Shown here: piece by piece, positions 42,239-51,431 of the stretch
Layout of the letters: every line of letters begins with the position of its first letter
How positions within the stretch are numbered: the stretch's first letter is position 1
Made by a program: the position numbers and the translations under genes
Origin: Ovis canadensis
Lineage: Eukaryota > Chordata > Mammalia > Artiodactyla > Bovidae
Assembly: GCF_042477335.2 (NCBI RefSeq)
Contig: NC_091250.1
Span: forward strand, 129,739,384 to 129,803,383
Length of the DNA: 64,000 nucleotides
Reading direction: 5' to 3'
The notes under the pieces: model-generated
Seen by the model: only the letters and a program-made list of their open reading frames with translations
Databases searched by the model: none
What the model was told of the DNA's origin: nothing

Positions 42239-42430
42239 AGTGAAAGTCGCTCAGTCCTGTTCGACTCTTTGCAACCCCGTGGACTATACAGTCCATGGAC
42301 TTCTCCAGGCCAGAATACTGGAGTGGGTAGCCTTTCCCTTCTCCAGGGGAATCTCCGTAGCCCAGGAATTGAACCCAGGTCTCCCGTGTTGCAGGTGGAT
42401 TCTTTACCAGCTGAGCCATGAGGGAAGCCC
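42239..42430 (-). mobile_element. Bov-tA SINE with perfect 11-bp TSD
   Basis: agtgaaagtcgctcagtcct tail to gctgagccatgagggaagcc head. Flanked by ttgtttccaaa at 42,228-42,238 and 42,431-42,441. Confidence 0.97.
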
Positions 42431-42504
42431 TTGTTTCCAAAGTTCACAGGAAAAAGTAAAAAAAAATAAAAAAAATAAAGGAGACTTTTGAAATCTTGCG
42501 TAAG

Positions 42505-42572
42505 TCCCTTGGAAGGGGAAACTGAGGCCCAGAGCAGGAGATTACACACCCAAGGTCACAGATCCAAGGAGG
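42505..42572 (-). mobile_element. MIR fragment
   Basis: aaggggaaactgaggcccag and acacacccaaggtcacagat. Confidence 0.7.
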
Positions 42573-43289
42573 ACCGGCCCCTGCTCTCTGTCAGCATGGG
42601 GCAGCGGAGCATCACCAAGTATTCTGCACTCAGCCTGGTCCCCACGCAGGCTGCAGAAGCGCCGCTCCAGCTGGCATCCGCGGGAATCCTCACTGGCATC
42701 CCGAACATCCAAGTCAGAGGGCACTTGGAGTTGTCACATTGCACTCTTGCTGCGTTGTCCTCACACAGGGGTCAGAGAGCCCAGGCTGGAGGTTTTGAGG
42801 CTGGCGAAATGAATGATGGCAGCCAGACACAGAGGCCTGCAGCAGGACCCCTCTGACTCCACACCAACTGTGCATTAATACCAGAGACCTTGGGCCCCCT
42901 CTGCACTCCTTGGGGACCTCAGCCCCACAAGAGCAGAGAAGCCACGGTAATCCCCAGTCTGTCCAAGCTGATTTCTACCCAGGGGCTGTAAGGAATGTCC
43001 AGGGTGGGCTGGCACACTAAAGAATGTGGGTTCGTGCTTGGGAACGCTGTTCCCGACCACGTCCACGAACACAGAGCTGTTTTCTCACGCGTGTCCGCTT
43101 GGACCACTTTACAGATAATCATTCAGTCCTTCGTCTACAAACTGGCAGAGCCAGTGGCGGGTCAGTGAGCAGACTGCTCTCCGAGGATACGGGTCTTGGG
43201 TGGAAGGGAGGCTGAGCCTAAGGACTAAACACACATATAACCAAGATAGTTTCAGATACTGACCAGAGCTGTGAAAAAAAGCCGAAATG
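42573..43289. other. No gene supported
   Basis: Overlapping 60-122 aa frames on both strands; no domain or repeat identified. Confidence 0.5.
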
Positions 43290-43545
43290 AAACATTGTGA
43301 CTGGGAAGCTGGGTTCTCTAAAGTGGGGAACAGGGAAGGTGTTTCTGAGCAGGTGCCATTGTAGCTGAGCCTTGAGCAAGGAGGAGAGAGGACAGATTTT
43401 TGAAGAGGAATCAGCAAGTATAAAGGCCCACGTGAGTGACACTGTAGCTGAGCCTTGAGCAAGGAGGAGCCAGCTGTGCAAACATCTGGGGAGAGAGGGT
43501 TCTGTGAAGAGGAATCAGCAAGTGTTAAGGTCCGAGGCTGGAGTC
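43290..43545 (-). mobile_element. L2-like remnant with internal tandem duplication
   Basis: Reversed L2-like sequence (gctgagccttgagcaaggag, aatcagcaagtataaaggcc). A 27-bp word starting tgtagctgagccttgag occurs exactly at 43,360-43,386 and 43,443-43,469. A second word, tgaagaggaatcagcaagt, occurs at 43,401-43,419 and 43,505-43,523. Confidence 0.6.
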
Positions 43546-43799
43546 ACCCAAGTCTTCTATGACTTTTATTAAAACAAATAATCTGAAGGCAAGGGGGCAC
43601 TTCTATTAAGGAAACAGTAAACAAGATGCTTTCATTCTCTCACCTGTAATCTTCCCCCGCCACCTCAAAATCATACTTGGTCCTAGTTCTTTCCTACTCA
43701 GCTTAAATACCTCTTCCACCAAAGAAGACTTCTGGTTCTACTAGTTCATGGTTTATAAAAAGGTGTCTGTGGCAAAACGAGAAAAAAGTCAGTAAACCC

Positions 43800-43826
43800 T
43801 GTGTGTGTGTGTATGTGTTTGTGTAC
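43800..43826. repeat. (GT)n-type simple repeat
   Basis: tgtgtgtgtgtatgtgtttg. Confidence 0.85.
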
Positions 43827-43882
43827 AAAGTTGCCAACCATGTTCCCTCTCTTCTGAGACTCTCTGAGATTTATTGTTACTA

Positions 43883-44207
43883 CAGTCATCCCTCTGTTCA
43901 GCCACGGTTGGTTCCAGGACACTTTTGATACCCAAACTGGAGGATACTCAAGTTCCTTATACAAAATGGCACAGTATTTGCATATAACCCGTGCATATTC
44001 CCCTCCTCCATACTTTAAATCATCTCTAGATTACCTATAATCCTTAATGCAATGTAGTTACTACAATGTAAATGTTATGTAAATTGTTGTGGCAAATTCA
44101 AATCTTGCTTTATGAAACTTTTTGGAATTTTTTTTCCCCCCCAATATTTTTGACCCATGGTTGGTTAAATCTGTAGAGGCAGACCCACGGATACAGAGGG
44201 CCGACTG
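43883..44207 (+). mobile_element. MER2-like Tigger DNA transposon, complete ends
   Basis: Non-autonomous DNA element of about 325 bp. Left end cagtcatccctctgt; the reverse complement of the right end is cagtcggccctctgt. Internal blocks gttggttccaggacac, ttaaatcatctctagattac. TA target duplications at 43,881-43,882 and 44,208-44,209. No transposase coding. Confidence 0.85.
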
Positions 44208-44257
44208 TACTTTTATTTTTTACTGTTAACAAGTCCTTTTCACTAAATACTGAGCAT

Positions 44258-44385
44258 GTCGTTGTTGTTCAGTTGCTGAGTCATGTCCAATTCTGCGACC
44301 CCATGGACTGCAGCATGCCAGGCTCCCCTGTCCTCCACTATCTCCCAGAGTATGCTCAGATTCGTGTCCACTGAGTCGATGATAA
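44258..44385 (-). mobile_element. BovB LINE 3' end, short
   Basis: gttgttcagttgctgagtca through gtcctccactatctcccaga to gtgtccactgagtcgatgat. Confidence 0.9.
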
Positions 44386-44857
44386 TCAGTATAGATGACA
44401 ACAAAGTTAACAGTGTGGCAAAAATTAAAAGCTGACCACTCTTTGCCAATCCCTTATATTGGTAGGGAATTTCAGAGGTCTGTGAAATCCCAGGTCTGGG
44501 GACACCTAAAAACTAGACTCCATTATTTGCCCCTTCTTTGCACCCAAGTCATCCTGGATTTCCCACACCCTTTCATCCTCTCCCTCTTTCCAGAGTTTGA
44601 TTTCCAAGAGGGCAGAGCCACCCAGGGTTGGCCTCCAGCCAGACCCAGAATAGGTGCTCAGAAGATACTGGCTGAATGCACTGTGATTCACGTTGACACA
44701 CTCAACTGAAATAAAAGGGGGAGCAAGCTGATGAAGGGAGGGAGCTGTGTAAAGGAGCAGACAGACCCCAGACCTTAGAGCCAGATGCCTGGGTTCAAAT
44801 CCTGTAAGAGAGTGCAGTTCAGGGGAGCCAGAAAACCTCACCTAGTCAGGAACAGTA
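44386..44857. other. No gene seen; MIR scraps
   Basis: MIR-like 3' end near 44,652 (aataggtgctcagaagatac) and a MIR 5' core near 44,775 (gagccagatgcctgggttca). Otherwise unassigned. Confidence 0.45.
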
Positions 44858-45170
44858 AAAGTGAGAGTTGCTCAGCCGTGTCTGACTCTTTGCGACCCCA
44901 TGGATTATACAGTCCATGGAACTCTCCAGGCCAGAATACTGGAGTGGGTAGCCTTTCCCTTCTCCAGGGGATCTTCCCAACCCAGGGATCAAACCCAGCT
45001 CTCCCACATTGCTGGTGGATTGGTTACCAGCTGAGCCACCAAGAAAGCCCAAGAACCTGGAGTGGGTAACCCATCCCTTCTTCAGCGGATCTTCCCAATC
45101 CAGGAAACGCAACCGGGGTCTCCTGCATTGCAGGCAGACTCTTTACCAACTGAGCTATCAGGGAAGCCAG
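44858..45170 (-). mobile_element. Dimeric Bov-tA SINE
   Basis: Complete unit at about 44,858-45,050 (tail gagagttgctcagccgtgtc to head ccaccaagaaagccc), then, across the aagaacctggagtg junction, a second tail-less unit ending gctatcagggaagcc. Mirror orientation of the dimers at 18,341 and 60,113. Confidence 0.9.
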
Positions 45171-45769
45171 AGGTTTAGGTGGAATCCTTTACTTTCTCAG
45201 AGCCTCAGGTGGAGGGATGATCATGCCTTAATCCAGCATTCTTCTCAAGAGCACACACAGGTGTACAGAGAAGGACTTGGCAGAGACTGTGCAGGTATCA
45301 ATAGCTCATGGTCGTTTCTCCAGCACCTGCAGCTCATAGTGTCCAGTTTTCCCCATCTCAGCCCGCAGGTCAGCTTCTCCCCCACCAGGAGCTGCTTCGG
45401 GAAACTGCCTTTGCAAGTTCTGAACAGCAAAGCTCAGAGCCCGGCACCCAATAGGCGCTCAACAAAGCCAACATGGCACCATAACGTCTAGGCAGGTCAC
45501 CCTCCCTCCGAAGTTAAGCAGGTAACCTCTCAGGCTCCTTCCTGTCTGGTGCCTTTTTTCAGGACAGGTCTAGGAATCACATTTAGGAAAAGTAGGTGGG
45601 TGTGAAGAGACTCTGCTTCAAAGGTTAGTGCCTATTTTTGGTTCCCACTTCCGAATCTTCCAGAATTTATTTTTGCCTCCTTAATAAAAAGAGCCCTGTC
45701 GCATTTCCTTAGCTTGTCTTCTGGATTTTTTCTTTTTTTTAAACCGGTATTTTAAACCGCCCACTGCAG
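45171..45769. other. No gene seen; upstream flank of CpG island
   Basis: A MIR-like 3' end lies at about 45,445 (aataggcgctcaacaaagcc). T-rich stretch at 45,728-45,741 just before the island. Confidence 0.45.
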
Positions 45770-46120
45770 CCATCCCAGGACGCGGCGAGGAGGTGGGGAA
45801 GAGCTGGCGGTGCACAGACAGGTGGAGCGTGTGCCCGCGAAGGCGGGGACCCGGGCGGCGGCGGCCCGGGGGCGGGGAGGGGCGGTGACGGAGTTCGGGA
45901 GCCCCACGCGCCCCTGCACCCGGCGGCGGGGGAGGGGGTGTGCATCTCCGCTCCGACGCCCCGTACACCGGGGGTGGTGGTGGTGGGGCTCCCGCCTGCA
46001 GGCCTCCAACGCCCTCCCCGCCTGCGACCCCAGCACCCACCCGCGGCCGCATCGCTCGCACCAAGAGCAGGCCTCCCTGGCGTGCGCGCGCGCGCCCCCG
46101 GAGGCGCCCCGGAGTCGGCC

Positions 46121-46149
46121 GGAGGGGCGGGGCCGGGGCGGGGCGGCGG
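46121..46149 (+). promoter_or_regulatory. Cluster of GC boxes
   Basis: Overlapping ggggcgggg-type SP/KLF sites. They lie about 70 bp upstream of the X-box and are the best candidates for positioning transcription starts in a TATA-less promoter. Confidence 0.6.
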
Positions 46150-46183
46150 CGCTGATGTAATCCCGGCGCCTGGGCGGAAGGAT

Positions 46184-46213
46184 ATGGAGCGCGGCCGGCT
46201 GGCGGGGCGCTGA
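46184..46213 (+). CDS. Possible 9-codon upstream ORF
   Basis: ATG GAG CGC GGC ... CGC TGA. It is the only plus-strand ATG between the GC boxes and the donor at 46,452. It counts as an uORF only if transcription starts upstream of 46,184, which is not shown. Otherwise the exon has no start codon and would be pure 5' UTR. Confidence 0.2.
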   Translation: MERGRLAGR

Positions 46214-46218
46214 GGCCG

Positions 46219-46231
46219 GTTGCCGGGTAAC
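46219..46231. promoter_or_regulatory. RFX-type X-box
   Basis: gttgccgggtaac fits the X-box consensus GTNRCC-N(0-3)-RGYAAC exactly, with a 1-bp spacer (GTTGCC G GGTAAC). RFX factors bind such near-palindromes, often at cilia-related promoters. Binding is inferred. Confidence 0.6.
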
Positions 46232-46282
46232 GGAGCGGAGCGGCCGCGGTGCACCGCCCCCCCCCGCCCTCCGCCGAGTGGC

Positions 46283-46338
46283 GCCGCTGCCGCCGCCGCC
46301 GCCGCCGCCGCCACCGCCGCCGCCACCGCCGCCGCTGC
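46283..46338 (+). repeat. Interrupted CCG trinucleotide repeat
   Basis: About 18 triplets: a pure (CCG)n core of eight units (about 46,289-46,312), then further units broken twice by CAC/ACC. It lies in or next to the putative 5' UTR. Confidence 0.9.
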
Positions 46339-46339
46339 T

Positions 46340-46347
46340 TTACGTCA
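46340..46347. promoter_or_regulatory. CRE/ATF-like site
   Basis: ttacgtca (reverse complement tgacgtaa), one base from the palindromic CRE tgacgtca. It includes a CpG whose methylation would be expected to block CREB. Lies directly after the CCG tract. Confidence 0.55.
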
Positions 46348-46854
46348 GGCGCCCGCCCCGGCCCGCCCGGCGCTCGGCAGCCGCTCGGAGCCCGCGGAGC
46401 GAGGAGGCGCCCCCGCCGCGGCCGCCGCGCCGCCCGGCCGCTCGCTCGGCAGGTACCGCGGGCTGGGCCGGGGCTGGGCCGGGGTTGGGCCGGGGCGGGC
46501 GGGGCCAGGCCCCCAGCGTGCGGTGCGCTCCGGGCGCGGGACCCCGGCGCCTGGGGGGGCGCGGGCGGCGGCGGCGCGCGGGCCGGACGATGAGTGCGCA
46601 CAATGGGCCGCGCTGGGAGCGGCTCTCCGGGGAGGCGAGGCGGGGCGCGCGGGGCCCCGAGGGCCGGGCCGGGCCGCCGGGGTGGGCGCTCGCGGCGGCG
46701 CTGGCCCCCTCCCGTCCTGCATTGTCCTTTAGGGGCTCCCCGCCGACCCCGGGGAAGGGAAGCGGCCGGCGGGGGCGGGCGGGCGCGCGGGCCTGTGGCT
46801 CTCTGCGCGTGCGGGGCGGGCCCTGCGGCGCCAGGTCCGGCGAAGGTTATACGG

Positions 46855-46871
46855 CCGCGCGCGCGCGCGCT
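46855..46871. repeat. (CG)n alternating tract
   Basis: cgcgcgcgcgcgcgc-type run; a shorter one lies at 46,084-46,095. Alternating purine-pyrimidine CG favours Z-DNA. Confidence 0.8.
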
Positions 46872-46920
46872 CCGGAGGGCCGGAGCCGGCCTCCTGCGCT
46901 GGCCGCCAGCGCGAGCGTAC

Positions 46921-47038
46921 CCCCCGGCGCCACCGAGGAGCGGGGTGGTCGCCGGGGAGAGATGCCTGCGCCCCGGGAACCCCGGCGCCCCGAGCAGCGG
47001 GATGGTCACCGGAGAGATAGATGCCTGAGCCTCGGGAC
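46921..47038. repeat. Tandem duplication of about 58 bp at island edge
   Basis: 46,921-46,979 and 46,980-47,038 align unit for unit (cccggcgcc, ccgag, gcggg, tggtc, ccgg, agag, atgcctg, cggga) with roughly 80% identity and small indels. Confidence 0.75.
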
Positions 47039-47095
47039 GGAGCGGGGCGGCGCGCGCTTGTACTCGGGCCTGCCCCGGCTCCTGGGGCAGACCAC

Positions 47096-47303
47096 CAAAA
47101 CCGTGGCAGAACCCGGGTTTTCGATTTCTCTACTTGGCCGCCTTTCAGTTTTTGTCCTCTAGAGACAAGCTCAGGAAAGCCAACCTAGCAAAAAAAAAAA
47201 AAAAAAAAAACAAAACTGTAGGAGATTTAGCGGGTTGGGGGGACAGAACTAAATATGGTTTCTGCTCATCACTTGCGAGTGGATGCTTGGATGTTAGCCC
47301 GTG
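47096..47303. other. Island flank with A-run
   Basis: A poly-A tract at about 47,191-47,210 with no recognisable retroposon body upstream. No gene seen. Confidence 0.6.
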
Positions 47304-47304
47304 C

Positions 47305-47518
47305 GTGTGTGCTGTGCTCAGCCGTGTGTCCGACTCTTTGCGACCCCCCCGTGGACTGTAGCCCTCCAGGCTCCTCTGTCCATGGGGATTTTGCAGGCGA
47401 GAATGCTGGGGTGGCGTTGACATGCCCTCCTCCAGGAGATCTTCCCGACCCAGGGATCGAACCCGGGTCTCCCGCATTGCAGGGCGATTCTTTACCGACT
47501 GAGCCACCAGCGAATCCC
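47305..47518 (-). mobile_element. Bov-tA SINE
   Basis: gctgtgctcagccgtgtgtc tail to gactgagccaccagcgaatc head. A C-run expansion interrupts gcgaccccccc. The 7-bp word tggatgt on each side (about 47,289 and 47,521) may be the target duplication. Confidence 0.9.
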
Positions 47519-47602
47519 CCTGGATGTCTAGGATACTTGGATATTTGATACTCCGTCCAGGTTCCTAAGAGGGAGGTTTACGTGTCTGGGTCTTTGCTTG
47601 TT

Positions 47603-47627
47603 AAAACAAAACAAAACAAAACAGTGG
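47603..47627. repeat. (AAAAC)n microsatellite
   Basis: Five aaaac units. Confidence 0.95.
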
Positions 47628-47940
47628 TAGAAGATCGGTGTAGAGTTAGTTGGGTGCAAGCAGTTTTGATAATAGGTAATGTCCTGGGTAAAACTAACTA
47701 TACAGTCAAATCCTAGAGCTAGCTAGGTGCCAGAGCAGCTTGACCATTTCATAAGCCTGAATCCGACATGGGGAGTTATCCCACTTTGCAGCCTGAAGGT
47801 CACATATTCTTCCATCGGTTATTTTGGGTTAATCCATTCATAAGTGGTTTTTAGGTTCTTGATGACATTTCTTTGTGACAGAAATGATTCCTGAAATTGT
47901 GTCTTTACATACCTATATGTGTGCGTAGGAATACACTATT
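47628..47940. other. No gene seen
   Basis: Unassigned intronic-type sequence. Confidence 0.5.
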
Positions 47941-48150
47941 GGGGTTTCCCTGGTGGCTCAGTGGTAAAGAATCTGCCTGCAATGCAGGAGATCTGGTTTG
48001 ATCCCTGGGTTGGGAAGATCCCCTGGAGAAGGTAATGGCTACTCACTCCAGTATTCTTGCCTGGAGAATCCCGTGGACAAGAGGAGCATGGTGGGCTACA
48101 GTCCTTGAGGTCCCCAAGAGTTGGACCCGATTGAACGACTAACATTTATA
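47941..48150 (+). mobile_element. Bov-tA SINE
   Basis: gggtttccctggtggctcag head, ctggtttgatccctgggttg B-box, gagttggacccgattgaacg tail. Confidence 0.95.
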
Positions 48151-48639
48151 CTTACATGTAAGCTTTTTGCAATGAATACTTATTGTGTTCTATATTCAGT
48201 TACTGTACTTGCTAAATAATTAATTTTTAGTAATTCAAAAAATATTTACTGTTTCAGTTTGGGCACATGTAAGTTTTTACATAAGCCTGTGTCATCTAGT
48301 TTGGCCACTGAAACATTGAAGGAAGTAGAAAATATTACTCTTAAATATTTAACATTGCAGAAGATGGAAGTAGAGGTACAGGTGCATTGTTTTTCAGGAA
48401 AAGTACAGATCTTTACTGTGAGGCTAACACAAGGCAAATCTGTAACTATTTTAAGGATAATTAGCTTATTTGCTACACAAGTTGCAACCATTTAAGAAAA
48501 GTAAATGGAATTTTAGCAACTCTTTCAAAGATGTCAAAGATCACTCTGTGCTTTATTTTGCAGTAGCAGTTTGGGAAGCAGTAAGATTGTTTTTATTTTG
48601 CTTTGTGTGGAGCATTGCGGAGCCTAGGTTCTCCCTGTT
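48151..48639. other. AT-rich unassigned; no gene supported
   Basis: 78- and 81-aa frames at 48,246-48,495 lie on opposite strands of the same DNA, so at most one could be real. No domain, no flanking splice sites I trust. Confidence 0.45.
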
Positions 48640-48770
48640 GTAGCAGCATTTGACTTGGAGCAGTTAATGGCCCTCTGAGCCAGTTTTCTCATCTGTAAAA
48701 TGGGGAGAGTAATGATACCTGTTTCACAGGATGGTTGGAATGATTAGGTGAGGGGAGATGTGAAGTCGTT
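48640..48770 (+). mobile_element. MIR fragment
   Basis: cagttttctcatctgtaaaa, tggggagagtaatgatacct, gtttcacaggatggttggaa. Confidence 0.8.
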
Positions 48771-48889
48771 GTGTCAAGATTCAGTCCCGTTTAAAATATT
48801 AGCTAGTGCTAATGTGTCAAAGCTTCCCATTCCTCTCCTGGCTTACAGCTTTCTTAGGCTCCTCCCCGACCCTTCCTACCTGCACTTTG

Positions 48890-49330
48890 CCCGGCTGTCA
48901 GGCCATCTTTCCTAAACACAGATTGGATCTTGTCAGTCTCTGGCTCAGAAAGCTTCTAAGCCTGCCTGTTGTGTGGAGACCGGAATCCAGAGCCGGCAGC
49001 ATCGCGTTTAAGGCCCCCTGCAGTCTGGCCCCAGCCGCTCTGAACCTCACCTGTCGTCCTGGTTCCCTTCTCACACTGCCCCGCGAGAGGGCTCTTGGTT
49101 CTCGGATCAGCCTAGCTGCTTCATCCCTTTTGTAATCTTTTTCTCCAGTTGGAATGCCCTGTCTCACTTCCACCCACTCCACTTTTTAAAAGTCCACATC
49201 TGATTTTAGGTCCTCTCTGGAGCCCTTTGGAAACCCTATCAAAGTGAATTATTCATTTCTGCAGTCACAGTCCTCTATTTTTACTTTCATTATTGCCTGT
49301 ATCACGCGTTGTGCTTGTTAAACTCTGGCT
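48890..49330 (+). mobile_element. L2 LINE 3' region
   Basis: ttggatcttgtcagtctctg, ttaaggccccctgcagtctg, ccagttggaatgccctgtct, tttaggtcctctctggagcc: the forward L2 3' pattern. An L2/MIR-type tail (gtaaatgtttgctgaatga) follows at about 49,373. Confidence 0.75.
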
Positions 49331-49817
49331 GTGGTGACCATGTCATTGTTTTATCCCCAACATGAAAATGTGTAAATGTTTGCTGAATGAAGCCAAAGTC
49401 TGTAATCCACCTTATGAAGAATATTATTATTATAAAGTATTTTAATAACAAATATCGGTACCAACCACAGCACTGGGAATCTGGGAATGAGGTTTTAGGA
49501 TGTTGAAGATACTGAGCATATTTCTTTTCAATTATTTTTGATCTCTCATAAAACACCAAGTGGTATTTTTATACAAAAATAACAACCACCTCTGCCCTGT
49601 GTGTTGAAAGTTTCAGGGTTCACAAAGCCAGCACTGCTGACTGAAGTCAGTCTCTTGGGAGAGGGGATTGGAGCACACGTTTTAAAACATTCCTTACCTT
49701 TGAAATATAATTACATTCCCAGCAGATTACCAGCTTTTTGTTTAAAACGTTTTTGGTGGGTTTATTTTTTGGAGATTTTTATACTCATAAAAAGTAAACT
49801 GCTTTTGAGGGTGCCTG
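49331..49817. other. No gene seen
   Basis: AT-rich unassigned sequence after the L2 end. Confidence 0.5.
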
Positions 49818-49945
49818 TTTAGAGTCTGTCAGGTCCGGATTTGGAAGACTCAGGTTTGTGTCTCGGCTCATCCCTCATCCCTGGGTCACCGTGGGCAAGT
49901 TAGCTAAATCTCTCTTGAACTTCTGTTTCTTTATTTTGTGAGAAG
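49818..49945 (+). mobile_element. MIR fragment
   Basis: aggtttgtgtctcggctcat, gtcaccgtgggcaagttagc, taaatctctcttgaacttct. Confidence 0.7.
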
Positions 49946-50699
49946 TCTGTGCTATTTTTGCTTTGCGGTGTCACTTAAAGTGGCTGCTCTTTGTGTACTG
50001 TGTGGCCTCGTTCAGATAAAAGGTAAGAAGGATTGCATAACTTCTCAGAACGTCCGTCCTCCTCGTCCCCCGGGCTGGAAACTTTCTTGAGTCTGCTTTT
50101 TCTCGATGAGATTTTTACCGAGTCTGCCTCCGTGTGTCTTTTCCATCAGCCTCTTTTTGTTTGTTTCCTTCCCCCAGCAGTCCCTCCGTCCCTGCCCTCC
50201 CTGGCTCTTGTCTGTCCTTGCGGAGGTTGTTCCTGTAGGTAGGCCTGCTGACTGGCCTCCCTTTCCTGAGTCCTCCTGTGTTCTGTTAGCAGAATTATTC
50301 AATGTGTAAAATCAGGTCATAGCACACCTGCCCCCCCCCCCCCCGCCCCAGGTGTATAGCAGAGGTTCTCAACATCTCCCTCCACTCCATCACACCTGAG
50401 GGGTATGACCTAGTTCTGTTGGTAGGCTTACTCCCACAAAGATTTTCACCTCGGAGGCATCACCACCTGGCCAGCTGAGAATTAGTGTTAAAGGGTTAGG
50501 AAATCATTGAGACCTATGCCATCTGGCATCACTGTAACTTTAAGCTTCATCTCTCACCACCTGGTATTTCGACACTTAGACCTCTGGCCACTTCCATGGT
50601 TATTTGGAATGGCTTTCACTTTACTCTGGAATGGTTTTTTTGCCTTTTTTTTTTTCTTCTTAGCAGAATCCTTAATACTGAAGGCTTGACTTCAGTGCT
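49946..50699. other. No gene supported
   Basis: Polypyrimidine-rich 50,100-50,280, a C-run at 50,331-50,349 and a T-run near 50,648. Frames at 50,033-50,309 are low-complexity antisense pairs. Confidence 0.5.
50331..50349. repeat. Poly-C tract
   Basis: 14 C, one G, then four C. Confidence 0.95.
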
Positions 50700-50900
50700 G
50701 CTGCGTCTATGAAAGAAGCTTCCTCTGACTTTCAGAATCAACTCCTCAGTATCCGCCCACACGGTGCTTGAGGCTGCCCCCACTCAGCTGCTTTTCCTTT
50801 CTGACTTTAGTTTATTCGTTCCATGGATCATAAACTCCTTAAGGGGAGAGAGGAGGTTCTTGGCCTCCCTCTAGCGTGTCGTAGGGTGTCTCACGTGCTT
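50700..50900 (+). mobile_element. L2-like 3' remnant
   Basis: aagcttcctctgactttcag and tggatcataaactccttaag resemble the L2 terminus. A MIR-like gcgcagtcagtgctcgggga lies near 51,037. Confidence 0.45.
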
Positions 50901-51431
50901 CTTACCGGTGTACCTGCTGGGCTGAGTGAACTCGAGCAGTCTCCGTTCTCTGAACTAGGCAGAAGGGGAGTAGGGTTGGGATGGCTGTGTGTGCGAGCTT
51001 CATGAATCCACGGGACACTCAGAGCAGGGCCCAGCGCGCAGTCAGTGCTCGGGGAGTGGCAACCTCCACCTGTTAATTGCGGCAGGTGTAGAGACAACTA
51101 GTGGTTGGGTAGGTATGTCGATTGAGTGTATACGTTGGTTACTGTAATAGTGTTCCCAGATTTATTTCTGGCTCCTGTGTAAAGGAAAAATAATCATCTG
51201 GTCTCCCCACCTTCACTCTTCCATTGGTTTTGGGAATAAGCGAAAAAGTGAGTGTTGGGTTGGAGGGAGCTTTTGCACAGAATTACTCTGAAGACCAAGT
51301 AAGTCTTTCTGTAAGTGAGCTTAAGAAAGTGGAAAAGGGATTACCATGTTTTTTCCTCTGTTGTTTTTTAGTAGAGCACGTGTTTTTGTTGTAGTCTGGT
51401 AGTAGAATCTTACATCTATGTTTCTGCTTTC
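50901..51431. other. No gene seen
   Basis: Unassigned sequence. Confidence 0.5.

Larger units (their letters stand above)
46232..46452 (+). other. Putative non-coding first exon (start uncertain)
   Basis: Ends at a donor-like CAG|GTACCG (46,450-46,458). No ATG occurs in it, so it would be 5' UTR. Start not determinable: the CRE at 46,340 argues for a start downstream of it, the GC boxes for one near 46,200. I do not recognise the gene. The donor matches at GT and the upstream CAG but is weak beyond +2. Confidence 0.4.
45770..47095 (+). promoter_or_regulatory. CpG island promoter of an unidentified gene
   Basis: About 1.3 kb of very GC- and CpG-dense sequence, sharply bounded by ordinary DNA on both sides. 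Contains clustered GC boxes (ggaggggcggggccggggcg from about 46,121), an X-box (46,219-46,231), a CRE-like ttacgtca (46,340-46,347), an interrupted CCG tract and a plausible splice donor at 46,452/46,453. No TATA box. This is the usual design of a housekeeping-type mammalian promoter. Plus-strand transcription is inferred from the donor; a divergent minus-strand transcript is possible. The long frames crossing the island on both strands are composition artefacts. Confidence 0.8.

Noticed and set aside
46589-46732. Plus-strand ATG at 46,589 (MSAHNGPRW...) as a real start codon
   Set aside because: It lies beyond the best splice donor, would be intronic, and leads into low-complexity residues with no known N-terminus recalled.
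45681-47009. 442-aa minus-strand frame and 294-aa plus-strand frame across the CpG island
   Set aside because: Both are Pro/Arg/Gly/Ala-rich, overlap each other and other long frames, and lack domains. Stop codons are rare in such GC-rich DNA, so long frames are expected by chance.
48259-48495. 78-aa plus-strand frame as an exon
   Set aside because: An 81-aa minus-strand frame covers the same bases; AT-rich sequence without clear splice sites or a recalled homologue.
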